From Desulfuromonadales bacterium (GTDB lineage: Bacteria; Desulfobacterota; Desulfuromonadia; Desulfuromonadales; BM103): 64,000 bases of DNA. Below the pieces are notes generated by a model, which worked only from the letters and a program-made list of their open reading frames with translations, was not told the origin of the DNA and did not search any database. Shown one piece after another: positions 45,949 through 54,027 of the stretch. The stretch's first letter is position 1; each line of letters opens with the position of its first letter. The stretch lies in NCBI GenBank assembly GCA_014860225.1, contig JACZKE010000023.1, positions 1 through 64,000 on the forward strand, read 5' to 3'. The position numbers and the translations under genes are program-made.

Positions 45949-46128
45949 TAGTTTTCGTCCGGAAATGGCACTTTTCCGCAATCTCTGCGTCAATCAGCGG
46001 ATTTGATTGTGCGGCGTAAAAGACTACGACTCCACTCAAATCCTTGATTTCCTTGATCTTGCAAAAAAATGCTCGTTTCCAGATCGAAAACTGTGCCTGT
46101 GTTGTCCGGAGTTTCCGGATGTTAACTA
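45949..46128 (-). repeat. Repeat family 1, intact copy (180 bp)
   Basis: Exactly 180 bp like the copy at 33299: begins TAGTTTTCGTCCGGAAAT and ends GTTTCCGGATGTTAACTA. In the element's own direction the frame is open ([20 protein letters not shown]). It separates the desulfidase gene from the sensor kinase gene. Confidence 0.92.
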
Positions 46129-46188
46129 ACTCTCTGCTTCACCCCATCTCTCCAAAAAGATTAAAGAGAGCAGGTGCCAGCGTAGAAC

Positions 46189-46216
46189 TTGACATAAAGT
46201 TCTTTTTGTCTATATT
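46189..46216 (+). promoter_or_regulatory. Candidate sigma-70 promoter for the haem-sensor kinase
   Basis: TTGACA (46189-46194), a 16-base spacer, TATATT (46211-46216). It would give a leader of about 170 bases before ATG 46394. Confidence 0.55.
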
Positions 46217-46393
46217 GGTAATAAATAATTAATTTTTGCTAAGCTCCTGCTAAAGCCGAGCCTTTCGTGAGGAAGATCGCGGAAAACCTTGGATCTTGTT
46301 ATCAAGACAGCCGGGTTGCCAGGATGGTTTCGGGTATGCCGGAGGCCTTTCCCTGCGCCCGGCGTTTTCACTTTGTTTTCTGGATTGGTTCCC

Positions 46394-48037
46394 ATGGCGA
46401 TATTAAGGGCCTTTAGTCAAAGTCTGATCAGCAAGTTCACCTTCAGGACCGGTGTTGTATTGCTGATCACGATCTCTCTATTTGCTTTTTTTAATATCAC
46501 GACACTCAAGGAAATCTTTCTGCAGGACGCCAAGGATGATATCGAGACCGTCAGTGAAATTATCCTGCACACAACACACTTTCAGATGTTGGAGGACAAT
46601 CGATCCCGGGTCTATCAGATGATGGAGGAAGTCTGCCTGCATGAAAAGATAGACCGGATTCGGCTCTTCAGCACCGCAGGTCTGGTTCATTTTTCCACAT
46701 GCGCGGAAGAAATCGGTAAAGCTGTACCTCAGATCGAAACAAAATGTGAAGATTGCGATAGCGGTCTATTCCTGCCCGAGATTCCCTATCTTGATGATAG
46801 CAGGAAAATCTTTCAGAATGCCCAGGGAGAAGAGATCTTAAGTGTCACTACAGCCATTCACAATAAACCGAGCTGTTATACCGCGGCTTGTCATGTGCAT
46901 CCACCGGATGTCAAGACCCTCGGTTTTCTTGAAGTACAAGGATCCCTGGCCAAAATCGGTGTGCAGGCGAGCTCATACCGCAACAGCATCGCGACCTTTG
47001 GCATTACCCTGCTGATGCTTGTGGTCATCTGCCTGAGCTGGATGACGCAGAGTCTGGTTATCCATCCGGTTCATGATCTGCTGCTGCACGCTCACAAGGT
47101 CTCGAACATGGAGCTTGACAGCAGGTTGCAACTGAAATCCAATGATGAGATCGGCGAGCTTTCCGAAGCATTTAATGACATGACGGCAAAGTTGAAGCAA
47201 ATAACTGACGAATATCGCGATCTGAATGAAACTTTGGAAGCAAAAGTCCTTGAACGCACAGAAAAAATTGCCCAGGTCAGCGATCAGCTGGTGCGCTCGG
47301 AAAAGCTGGCTTCTCTCGGTCAACTGGTTGCCGGTATCGCACACGAAATCAACAATCCTCTGACCGGAATCCTGATGTTTGCCAACATGTTTGCTCAAGA
47401 CCAAAGGCTGGAAGAAAACCAGCGCGAAGACGCCCTGACGATTGTCCATGAAACAAACCGCTGTGCTGATATTGTCAGACGTCTGCTTGATTTTTCCCGG
47501 ACATCGATTCCTGACAAACGACTTAAATCGCTGTCGACACTTATGGAGAGTACCCTGGCTCTGGTGAACCATCACGCGGCTGTCAACGATGTAGAGATAG
47601 TGCGTCATTACGGCGTCAACCTGCCGGACATTGATGTCGATCCAAACCAGATTGAGCAGGTTTTCATCAATTTACTGGTTAACGCCTGTCACGCGATGCC
47701 GATGGGGGGGCGCTTGACCATCAGCATGTTCAGGGATTTGCAGCGTGATCTGTTAGTCACGCGGATAGAGGATACTGGCCACGGGATTTCCGAAGAAAAT
47801 ATGAGCCGGATTTTTGACCCATTTTTCACGACCAAGAACCAGGAGTTGGATGGAGTTTCGGGGACTGGCCTTGGTCTGTCGGTATCCTATGGCATCATTC
47901 AGAATCATGGTGGACAGATCACGGTAGAGAGTGTCGAGGGGCATGGGACGGTGTTTACAGTAGAACTGCCGGTCTCGTCGCTGATGCGTATTGACGATGA
48001 AACGGACGCGTCAACAAGCAATGTCCTGACTGCGTAG
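46394..48037 (+). CDS. Membrane sensor histidine kinase with cytochrome-like periplasmic domain
   Basis: 547 residues from ATG 46394; an in-frame TTG at 46289 would add 35 poorly hydrophobic residues and no ribosome site favours it. Helix 1 about 14-34; periplasmic domain about 35-195 with K-C118-EDC121-D and a CX4CH motif C161-YTAA-C166-H167; helix 2 about 198-222; HAMP; HisKA with phospho-His317 (AGIAHEINNPLTG); ATPase with N box NLLVNACHAMP and SGTGLGLSVSYGII. The periplasmic part resembles that of the protein at 54086 in the operon downstream, which keeps both haem motifs. It is followed by its likely cognate sigma-54 response regulator 94 bases away. c-type haem sensing is inferred. Confidence 0.88.
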   Translation: MAILRAFSQSLISKFTFRTGVVLLITISLFAFFNITTLKEIFLQDAKDDIETVSEIILHTTHFQMLEDNRSRVYQMMEEVCLHEKIDRIRLFSTAGLVHFSTCAEEIGKAVPQIETKCEDCDSGLFLPEIPYLDDSRKIFQNAQGEEILSVTTAIHNKPSCYTAACHVHPPDVKTLGFLEVQGSLAKIGVQASSYRNSIATFGITLLMLVVICLSWMTQSLVIHPVHDLLLHAHKVSNMELDSRLQLKSNDEIGELSEAFNDMTAKLKQITDEYRDLNETLEAKVLERTEKIAQVSDQLVRSEKLASLGQLVAGIAHEINNPLTGILMFANMFAQDQRLEENQREDALTIVHETNRCADIVRRLLDFSRTSIPDKRLKSLSTLMESTLALVNHHAAVNDVEIVRHYGVNLPDIDVDPNQIEQVFINLLVNACHAMPMGGRLTISMFRDLQRDLLVTRIEDTGHGISEENMSRIFDPFFTTKNQELDGVSGTGLGLSVSYGIIQNHGGQITVESVEGHGTVFTVELPVSSLMRIDDETDASTSNVLTA

Positions 48038-48131
48038 CCTCGTCTGCAGTTCCAGCATGGCCCGTAATGCAGTCAACGCTGATGACATTAAGGTAATATT
48101 GTAAGCTTCCAGGTCACCAAGAGGGTGTTTT

Positions 48132-49553
48132 ATGAACAAAGAAAATGATCGAATTCTGGTTGCTGATGATGATGCCGTCATCAGAGAGGGGTTGCGACGC
48201 ATTCTCACGGCTGAGGGATACGACGTTGAAACGGTCAGCAACGGCCGTGCTGCCCTCGAGCGCCTGGAGCAACAGAGATTCAAATTGCTGGTGACGGATT
48301 TGAAAATGCCAGGCATGAGCGGATTGGAAGTGTTGCAGTCACTGCGCGCCTGCCAGCCAGAGTTGCCGGTTGTTTTGATTACCGGTTACGCAGCGATTGA
48401 CAATGCCGTTGAGGCAATGAAGAACGGTGCAACGGATTACCTCTCCAAGCCATTCTCCAATGAGGAAATTGTCAGCAAGGTCAAGAATGCCATGCAATCC
48501 AGGGCCGTGTTGATTGATGATATTTGTCTATGGCGGGAAATGAGCGAAACCCAAGGTTTTGACCGCCTCCTTGGTGACAGTCGTGAAATGAAGCGACTTT
48601 ACCAGCGCATCATGCAGGTTGCGCCGAGCGACAGTACAGTATTAATCAGTGGTGAAAGCGGCACAGGTAAAGAGCTTGTGGCTCGAGCCATACACGCACA
48701 CAGTACGCGACGTTCACAAGCTTTTGTTGCTATCGATTGTACGGCTCTTGCTGAAAATCTTCTGGAAAGTGAATTGTTCGGTCACGTCAAAGGCTCTTTT
48801 ACCGGGGCAACCCAGACCAAACGCGGACTCTTCGAGGTTGCCGAAGGCGGCACGCTGCTACTTGATGAGGTCGGCAATATAAGTCTGGCGACTCAGGCTA
48901 AACTACTGCGTGTTCTACAGGAGCGTGTTGTGACTCCAATCGGCGGCACCAAGCCTATTCCTATCGACATCCGTTTGGTTGCCGCCACCAATGCCAATCT
49001 GCGAGAAATGGTCAAGAAGGGGACCTTTCGCGATGATCTTTTTTTTCGCCTCAACATCATTCCAATTGAACTACCACCCTTAAGAGAGCGCAAAGGTGAT
49101 CTGATGCTGTTGGCCAGCCAGTTTCTCAAACGGTTTGCAGAGGAGAACGGCAAGGAGATTCGAGGTTTCAGCCCAGAAGTGATTGAACAGCTCGAACATT
49201 ACAGCTTCCCCGGCAATGTTCGTGAATTGGAAAATATAATCGAACGGGCTGTAGTCCTCTCGCATTCAGATCTCCTTCATCGACAGGACCTGGAAATGCC
49301 GGGAGACGATCATTCCTCTGCCTTATCTTCCGACCAGTCTGTTCCTTGCGATGCCAACGAATTGAAAGAGCGCAAACGCTTGCTGCGTGAAGAAGCTGTC
49401 GTGCCGCTGGAGCGGGCCTTTTTGTTGAACGCTATGGATCGCAATGACTGGAATATCACCAGGGCCGCAGAAGAAGTTGGCATGCAGCGTCCGAACTTCC
49501 AGGCGATGCTTAAAAAACTGGGTATCAGCAGTCGCACACGAATAATGGAGTAG
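48132..49553 (+). CDS. NtrC-type sigma-54 response regulator
   Basis: 473 residues: receiver (about 5-120) with acidic pocket ADDD and phospho-Asp56 (VTDLKMPG), T/K residues in ITGYAA and LSKPF; AAA+ domain (about 145-375) with Walker A GESGTGKE, sigma-54 loop GSFTGATQ (Ser for the usual Ala), Walker B LLLDEVGN; C-terminal Fis-type HTH (ITRAAEEVGMQRPNFQAMLK). Activates sigma-54 promoters from distant sites. Partner of the haem-sensor kinase upstream. The next operon has a sigma-54 promoter with two matching palindromes, so it is the likely target. AGAGGG precedes the ATG. Confidence 0.96.
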   Translation: MNKENDRILVADDDAVIREGLRRILTAEGYDVETVSNGRAALERLEQQRFKLLVTDLKMPGMSGLEVLQSLRACQPELPVVLITGYAAIDNAVEAMKNGATDYLSKPFSNEEIVSKVKNAMQSRAVLIDDICLWREMSETQGFDRLLGDSREMKRLYQRIMQVAPSDSTVLISGESGTGKELVARAIHAHSTRRSQAFVAIDCTALAENLLESELFGHVKGSFTGATQTKRGLFEVAEGGTLLLDEVGNISLATQAKLLRVLQERVVTPIGGTKPIPIDIRLVAATNANLREMVKKGTFRDDLFFRLNIIPIELPPLRERKGDLMLLASQFLKRFAEENGKEIRGFSPEVIEQLEHYSFPGNVRELENIIERAVVLSHSDLLHRQDLEMPGDDHSSALSSDQSVPCDANELKERKRLLREEAVVPLERAFLLNAMDRNDWNITRAAEEVGMQRPNFQAMLKKLGISSRTRIME

Positions 49554-49639
49554 TCGAGAGAAATGACTTTCCATGATTATCCTTTCTCATAGAGCCTTTC
49601 CAGCCGGTTTCCGGCAAAAAATATAAAAAATAACCGTAC

Positions 49640-49658
49640 TGTATATTTAGGTTATACA
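49640..49658. promoter_or_regulatory. Upstream palindrome 1 (probable activator site)
   Basis: TGTAT-N9-ATACA: the 17 bases GTATATTTAGGTTATAC plus flanks. Same layout as the second site 101 bases downstream. About 200 bases before the sigma-54 promoter, where NtrC-type enhancer sites lie. Confidence 0.6.
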
Positions 49659-49740
49659 TCCCCTTTCCGGTTAAAAAAGCCAGTCTTTCAAGGACTTGGC
49701 AGCCAATCCGGACGGAATCCACTCTCAACTCAGCTTGTTG

Positions 49741-49759
49741 CGTATATTAGTTTTATACG
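49741..49759. promoter_or_regulatory. Upstream palindrome 2 (probable activator site)
   Basis: CGTAT-N9-ATACG, core GTATATTAGTTTTATAC. It differs from palindrome 1 only in the outer base pair and a few central bases. About 100 bases before the promoter. The half-sites recur at 19817 and 22062. Confidence 0.65.
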
Positions 49760-49853
49760 TATTCCTTCCTTTCTGAAGTTACACCTTATCTATAACCATG
49801 AAAAAATCTCACAAAAACAAGGGGTTAAGCGCATAATTAGGAAAATTTAAAAA

Positions 49854-49870
49854 TTGGTATGGCTGATGCA
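49854..49870 (+). promoter_or_regulatory. Sigma-54 promoter of the cytochrome operon
   Basis: TTGGTATGGCTGATGCA: GG at 49856-49857 and GC at 49868-49869, with the exact 10-base gap required between the -24 GG and -12 GC elements. It lies 58 bases before the first gene of the operon. Confidence 0.75.
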
Positions 49871-49927
49871 GTATCCCTATAACAAGAGCGAATTCTACGA
49901 ATCAAGGTTAACAGGAAGGAGGCCGTT

Positions 49928-50152
49928 ATGAAGACAATGAGAATGTTGATATCGATGGTGGCTGGCAGTGCTTCTGTTGCTTATGCGGCAACAGGGACAC
50001 AGGGCGAGGGTGCAGGAATTCTGGCCTATTTCTTTGTAGGATTTTTTGCCTTGATCATTGTGACCCAATTGGTGCCGGCGATGATCCTCTTTTTCGGACT
50101 GGTGAAGGGATTGCTGTCCCGCCCGGAAAAAACTGCGGTGAAAGCAGACTAA
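49928..50152 (+). CDS. Small exported single-helix protein, paralogue A
   Basis: 74 residues: a signal-like N-terminus (MRMLISMVAGSASVAYA), a short Gly-rich linker (GTQGEGAG) and one membrane helix (about 30-52: ILAYFFVGFFALIIVTQLVP, then AMILFFGLVKGLL) with a basic tail. It is paralogous to the 80-residue protein at 50656 (shared helix pattern with Q-L-V/M-P and LVKGLL / FVRGLF). First gene of the sigma-54 operon, with GGAAGGAGG in front. Possibly a small subunit of the NrfD-type complex; function unknown. Confidence 0.8.
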   Translation: MKTMRMLISMVAGSASVAYAATGTQGEGAGILAYFFVGFFALIIVTQLVPAMILFFGLVKGLLSRPEKTAVKAD

Positions 50153-50153
50153 A

Positions 50154-50184
50154 TGGGACCAGCCCCTGGATTTGAACCAGGGGC
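50154..50184 (-). other. Hairpin resembling a tRNA T-arm and acceptor 3' end
   Basis: Plus strand GCCCCTGG-ATTTGAA-CCAGGGGC, a perfect 8-bp stem between two operon genes. Read on the minus strand it is a T-stem/loop CCTGG-TTCAAAT-CCAGG followed by 7 bases, one base and CCA, the geometry of a tRNA 3' end. No anticodon or D arm is found, so it is not a tRNA gene. It may be an intercistronic mRNA hairpin. Confidence 0.35.
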
Positions 50185-50210
50185 GGTCGGGTCTTGGGTA
50201 GGAGAGAAAA

Positions 50211-50624
50211 ATGACAATGCATATGCCAGGACTACTCATCGCAGATGAAGACGTGTTGACCAGGAAACGCATGGCAGACTTGTTCATCAATGCCGGCTAC
50301 CAGGTGACAGTGACCAATTCGGCAGCCGGAGTTCTCTATGGGATCCTCAAAAAAACAGCTCAGGTGGTTTTGTTGAGTACCAGGTTTGATGAACTGCTGG
50401 CAACGGAACTGATTCCGATTCTGAAAAAATGCAATCGCAATCTGACCATCATTCTGGTTGCCAGTGAACTGCCCCTGACACTGATCCGCAAAGCGCGCAG
50501 CGAGGGCATTTTTTACCATGCACTTAAGCCGAACCGTCCCGGCGATGAAGAAGAGTTGCGACAGGCTGTTAAATGCGCATTCGAAAAGTTGACTCACAAT
50601 CCTGCAGGCGAGTGGCTGCAATGA
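50211..50624 (+). CDS. Degenerate response-regulator receiver domain protein
   Basis: 137 residues with the receiver fold: LIADEDVLTRKRMADLFINA (acidic pocket reduced to DED), VTNSAAGVLYGILKK, then VVLLSTRFDEL where the phospho-accepting Asp should be and Ser stands instead; the later IILVASE (T/S position) and conserved Lys in YHALKP remain. It is therefore probably not phosphorylated by the usual chemistry. No output domain. It lies inside the cytochrome operon between the two small paralogues. GGAGAG precedes ATG 50211. A protein-interaction or ligand-binding role is possible. Confidence 0.8.
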   Translation: MTMHMPGLLIADEDVLTRKRMADLFINAGYQVTVTNSAAGVLYGILKKTAQVVLLSTRFDELLATELIPILKKCNRNLTIILVASELPLTLIRKARSEGIFYHALKPNRPGDEEELRQAVKCAFEKLTHNPAGEWLQ

Positions 50625-50655
50625 CCTGTGGGATCACAAACTGACGGAGGAAATC

Positions 50656-50898
50656 ATGAAAAAGTACAGAAGTTTATTAATGGCGACGTCGATGCTAATG
50701 CTCATGGCAGGCCCTGCTTTTGCCGTGGATACGAGCAAAACTTACTCAAGTGGAATTCTGGTCGGGTGCTTTCTGGCCTTTTGCGGTCTGATCGTTGTTG
50801 TGCAACTGATGCCGACGATCCTGCTCCTGGTCGGTTTTGTCAGAGGTCTGTTTAAGGGTACCGCCAAACAAGCAAGTCGCTATGGCAGCAAAGGCTAA
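50656..50898 (+). CDS. Small exported single-helix protein, paralogue B
   Basis: 80 residues: signal-like start (YRSLLMATSMLMLMAGPAFA), short linker (VDTSKTYSSG) and one helix (ILVGCFLAFCGLIVVVQLMP, TILLLVGFVRGLF) with a basic tail. Paralogue of the protein at 49928. GGAGG precedes ATG 50656. Same operon. Confidence 0.8.
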   Translation: MKKYRSLLMATSMLMLMAGPAFAVDTSKTYSSGILVGCFLAFCGLIVVVQLMPTILLLVGFVRGLFKGTAKQASRYGSKG

Positions 50899-50942
50899 GC
50901 ATTGTCAGGTTAACGCCCTGTCTTGCACAAAAGGAGAAGAAA

Positions 50943-51113
50943 ATGGTCACCCAAATACTCGAAAAAATTGGTGAGGTGCACAGTGTTTATACCCTGGTGG
51001 ATTTTTACCAGTACATCAAGGGCGTCGAATATCTCATCTGTGTCGCGTTCTTCATCGCTTTCCCGATGTTCTACAAGTATGTGAACGAGAAGCCCGGTGA
51101 GGTCAATAAATGA
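50943..51113 (+). CDS. Small single-helix membrane protein (56 aa)
   Basis: ATG 50943 with AAAAGGAG ahead; reads MVTQILEKIGEVHSVYTL, then VDFYQYIKGVEYLICVAFFI and AFPMFYKYVNEKPGEVNK. One membrane helix near residues 28-46 with short charged ends. It lies 43 bases before the pentahaem cytochrome gene. Small hydrophobic proteins of this kind accompany NrfD-type respiratory complexes; no family name is claimed. Confidence 0.8.
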   Translation: MVTQILEKIGEVHSVYTLVDFYQYIKGVEYLICVAFFIAFPMFYKYVNEKPGEVNK

Positions 51114-51155
51114 GAATGCCGTCTGGCACTCATTCATAGTAAAGGAGAGAGAACC

Positions 51156-51671
51156 ATGAGCGCGAAGCAAGTCTTGACCACCTTGATGATGGCACTGGTA
51201 CTCGTTGCGACGGGCAGCCTGACCCAGGCCGCGGATATGCCTGAGCAAGCGTCGCTCGACACCTTGGCCAAGCTGTTCGATGGTGTCGAGTTTGACCATG
51301 CCATGCATACCGACCTGGGCGAGGATTGTTCCGCCTGTCATCATCACACTACCGGGACAGGTACGACCGACGAGCGTTGCATTAGTTGCCATGCTGACAG
51401 CGACGAAGTTGCATCCGTTGCTTGCAACGCCTGTCACGTCGCTGATCCGTTTTCTGCTGAGTACATTAACCGGAAGTCTTTGAACCTCTACCAGTATCAT
51501 GTTGATATGCCGGGATTGAAGGCTGCCTATCACTGGAACTGTGTCGGTTGTCATGAGGCGATGGACGGCCCGACCGGCTGCCAGGACTGCCATGCCAGGA
51601 CGGCAGAGGGAGACGATTTTTATCGCGCAGATGCGTCTGATACCTCGACATCCGGCAAGGGCGGGCACTGA
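51156..51671 (+). CDS. Periplasmic multihaem cytochrome c (five CXXCH, class III-like)
   Basis: 171 residues with a cleavable signal (about 1-25, ending TQA-AD). Five motifs: CSACH, CISCH, CNACH, CVGCH, CQDCH, with extra histidines nearby (FDHAMHTD, CHHHTT, YQYHVDMPG) for bis-His ligation; spacing resembles cytochrome c3/c7-type domains. The last 30 residues are haem-free and Ser/Gly-rich. It is the electron carrier of the operon, next to an Fe-S subunit and an NrfD-type subunit, an order like that of G. sulfurreducens Cbc-type complexes. AAGGAGAG precedes the ATG. Confidence 0.92.
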   Translation: MSAKQVLTTLMMALVLVATGSLTQAADMPEQASLDTLAKLFDGVEFDHAMHTDLGEDCSACHHHTTGTGTTDERCISCHADSDEVASVACNACHVADPFSAEYINRKSLNLYQYHVDMPGLKAAYHWNCVGCHEAMDGPTGCQDCHARTAEGDDFYRADASDTSTSGKGGH

Positions 51672-51729
51672 GGACTGTTGGTTTTGAGTTAATAATTGCG
51701 GATCAGAATTCAGTATAAGGAGAGTCGTT

Positions 51730-52686
51730 ATGAGTGGAATCAGTCGACGGAGATTTCTTGCTGCCAGTGTAGCAGGATGTGCCGCCACAACCCTGGCCGG
51801 ACCGAAAAAGGCCCTGGCGGCCGGATCATTTACCGGCTACTCGGATGGTATGGGTGTGTTGGTGGATTTGACCCGTTGCATCGGCTGCCGCAGCTGCGAG
51901 GCCGCTTGCAACAAGGAACAGAACCTGCCTGCCCCGGATCGGCCATTTGATGACCAGACGGTCTTTGATGAAACCTTCCACGGCGGCAAGCAGAAGCGGC
52001 GTCCGGATGAAAACGCCTATACGGTGGTTAATCGCTATAACCCGGAGAGCAGTGATCATCCCCTCTTTCGTAAGGTGCAATGCAATCATTGTAATGAGCC
52101 GGCCTGCCTTAGCTCCTGTTTTGTCAACGCTTACACCAAGACCAAGGAAGGCGCCGTGGTCTATAATCCCAAGGTGTGCGTCGGTTGCCGGAACTGCATG
52201 ATTGCCTGCCCATTCAATATTCCTGGCTACAGTTACTCAAGTGCCTTCGATCCGGTCGTCAAGAAGTGCATTTTCTGCCACGAAACCAGGCTGAAGAACG
52301 GCCTGCCGCCGGCCTGCGTCGATATCTGCCCGCAGGAAGCCTTGACCTTCGGCAAGCGCAGAGATCTCCTCAAAATTGGCAACCAGCGTATCCAGACCCA
52401 TCCGGGCCGCTACGTCGATCATATCTATGGTGAAAAGGAATTGGGAGGAACCAGTTGGATGTACCTGTCGTCAGTGCCTTTTGAAGAAGTCGGTTTTGAC
52501 CCGAATCCGGGGAACGAACCAATCATCAACAACGTCAAGGATTTCCTCGGAACCGTGCCGATGGTATTGGCAATCTGGCCGGCAATGTTTACCGGCTTCC
52601 ATCTCCTGGCAAAAAAAAGGGACGGTCACGATGACCACGATCAAGACGCCGACCAGCATAACGGCGAGGAGGGAGGCGAACAATGA
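51730..52686 (+). CDS. Tat-exported four-cluster Fe-S subunit with C-terminal anchor
   Basis: 318 residues of the HybA/DmsB/HmcB type. Tat signal SRRRFLAASVAGCAATTLAG (residues 5-24). Ferredoxin cysteine sets: CIGCRSCEAACNKEQ, CNHCNEPACLSSC, CVGCRNCMIACPF, CIFCHETRLKNGLPPACVDI and CPQEAL. A C-terminal hydrophobic segment (about 277-298: FLGTVPMVLAIWPAMFTGFH) anchors it, followed by a His/Asp-rich tail (DGHDDHDQDADQHNG). Transfers electrons between the NrfD subunit and the multihaem cytochrome. Its end overlaps the NrfD gene start by 4 bases. AAGGAGAG precedes the ATG. Confidence 0.95.
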   Translation: MSGISRRRFLAASVAGCAATTLAGPKKALAAGSFTGYSDGMGVLVDLTRCIGCRSCEAACNKEQNLPAPDRPFDDQTVFDETFHGGKQKRRPDENAYTVVNRYNPESSDHPLFRKVQCNHCNEPACLSSCFVNAYTKTKEGAVVYNPKVCVGCRNCMIACPFNIPGYSYSSAFDPVVKKCIFCHETRLKNGLPPACVDICPQEALTFGKRRDLLKIGNQRIQTHPGRYVDHIYGEKELGGTSWMYLSSVPFEEVGFDPNPGNEPIINNVKDFLGTVPMVLAIWPAMFTGFHLLAKKRDGHDDHDQDADQHNGEEGGEQ

Positions 52687-54023
52687 AAATGCTACTTGAA
52701 TGTGGGGCAAAACCGGTTGATTCCCACGTTGACGAAAAGACCGAGAAGTCCTGGTCGTTTATGCGGAAAATGCTGTTTGGGCTGACCCCCGGTCAATACC
52801 TCGGGCAGGCTCTGCGTAATCCATTCAACTGGATCCTGGGCATCATCTTTGCTATTGGTCTGCCGCTGATCGCCTATCGCTTCCTGTTCGGTCTCAGCGT
52901 GGTGACCCACGGTTCCAACGACTACCCCTGGGGCTTGTTCCTTGGCTTCGGCCTGTTTGCCATGGTGCCCCTTTCTGCTTCCGGGTTCATGCTCGGAACG
53001 GCGGTCGAAATCTTCGGCCGGCATGATTTTAAGCCGATTGAACGGCTGGCTTTACTTAACGGCCTGCTCGGATACCTTTTTGCCGTTATTTATCTGATGG
53101 TCGACCTCGGCCAGCCGTGGCGCCTGCCTTACCCGATGGTGGTCTCGTTTGGCCCGGCGGCCGTACTGTTTCTGGTTGCCTGGCATGTGGCGACCTACCT
53201 GTCGGTGCAGGTTGCCGAAGTTTCGGTGTCATTTTTCGAGTGGATCGGCTGGCTGGGGGGCAAGCGCTACATCAAAAAGATCACTATCGGCCTGACCGTG
53301 GCCGGCATTATCCTTTCAACCCTGCACCAGGGTGCTCTGGGGGCGCTCTTCAGCTACGCGCCAGGCAAGGTGCACCCGCTCTGGTACTCGGCGTCCTTTC
53401 AGTGGATTCTCTTCTTCTGTTCGGCAATTCCGGCTGGCCTTTGCATGGTGATTGTTGTCAGCACCGTGGTCAAGAAGACCATGGCCTGGCGTTGCGACGC
53501 CAACTTTCTCGATAATCTCGATCGCTGCACTCTCGGTTTGGCCAAAGGCGCCAGCATGGGGCTGATCACTTACCTGGCCATCAAGCTGATCAGTGTTGCC
53601 CATGACAACGAGTGGGGTTACCTGACAACAGGTTGGGGAACCTGGTTCCTGCTGGAGATGGCCGTTGGTGTGGTGTTGCCGATCATGCTCTTTGCTTATG
53701 CAATACGCCACAACTTCGTCGGTCTGGCCAGGTTCGGTGCCGGTATCACCGTCTTCGGGATTATCCTGAATCGTTTGAATACGGCACTCATCACTTTCAA
53801 CTGGCAGCTTTACCAGGAAATTCCACATATCTTTGAAGTAATCATTTCCGTGACCATCTTTGCGGTTTACGTGGTGGTCTATCGTTTCATTCTCTACCGC
53901 CTGCCGATTCTCTTCGTATGGAAAGAACAACCGCAGGAAGCTCTTGCCACGGAAGCAGTCAAGGCGGCACCGATACGGACAACACCGTCTCCGGCCGGTG
54001 CCATGTATCGCAAGATGGATTAA
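52683..54023 (+). CDS. NrfD/HmcC-type integral membrane subunit
   Basis: 446 residues with about ten helices: the NrfD (polysulfide reductase C) family quinone-interacting subunit. Typical features are the NDYPWGLFLGFGLFAMVPLS opening (also GSNDYPWGL), RHDFKPIERLALLNGLLGY, LGQPWRLPYPMV and LHQGALGALFSYAPGKVHPL. Overlaps the Fe-S gene start/stop (ATGA). With the cytochrome and Fe-S genes it makes a complete inner-membrane quinol-periplasm electron-transfer module. A 10-bp hairpin follows. Confidence 0.95.
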   Translation: MKMLLECGAKPVDSHVDEKTEKSWSFMRKMLFGLTPGQYLGQALRNPFNWILGIIFAIGLPLIAYRFLFGLSVVTHGSNDYPWGLFLGFGLFAMVPLSASGFMLGTAVEIFGRHDFKPIERLALLNGLLGYLFAVIYLMVDLGQPWRLPYPMVVSFGPAAVLFLVAWHVATYLSVQVAEVSVSFFEWIGWLGGKRYIKKITIGLTVAGIILSTLHQGALGALFSYAPGKVHPLWYSASFQWILFFCSAIPAGLCMVIVVSTVVKKTMAWRCDANFLDNLDRCTLGLAKGASMGLITYLAIKLISVAHDNEWGYLTTGWGTWFLLEMAVGVVLPIMLFAYAIRHNFVGLARFGAGITVFGIILNRLNTALITFNWQLYQEIPHIFEVIISVTIFAVYVVVYRFILYRLPILFVWKEQPQEALATEAVKAAPIRTTPSPAGAMYRKMD

Positions 54024-54027
54024 AAAA

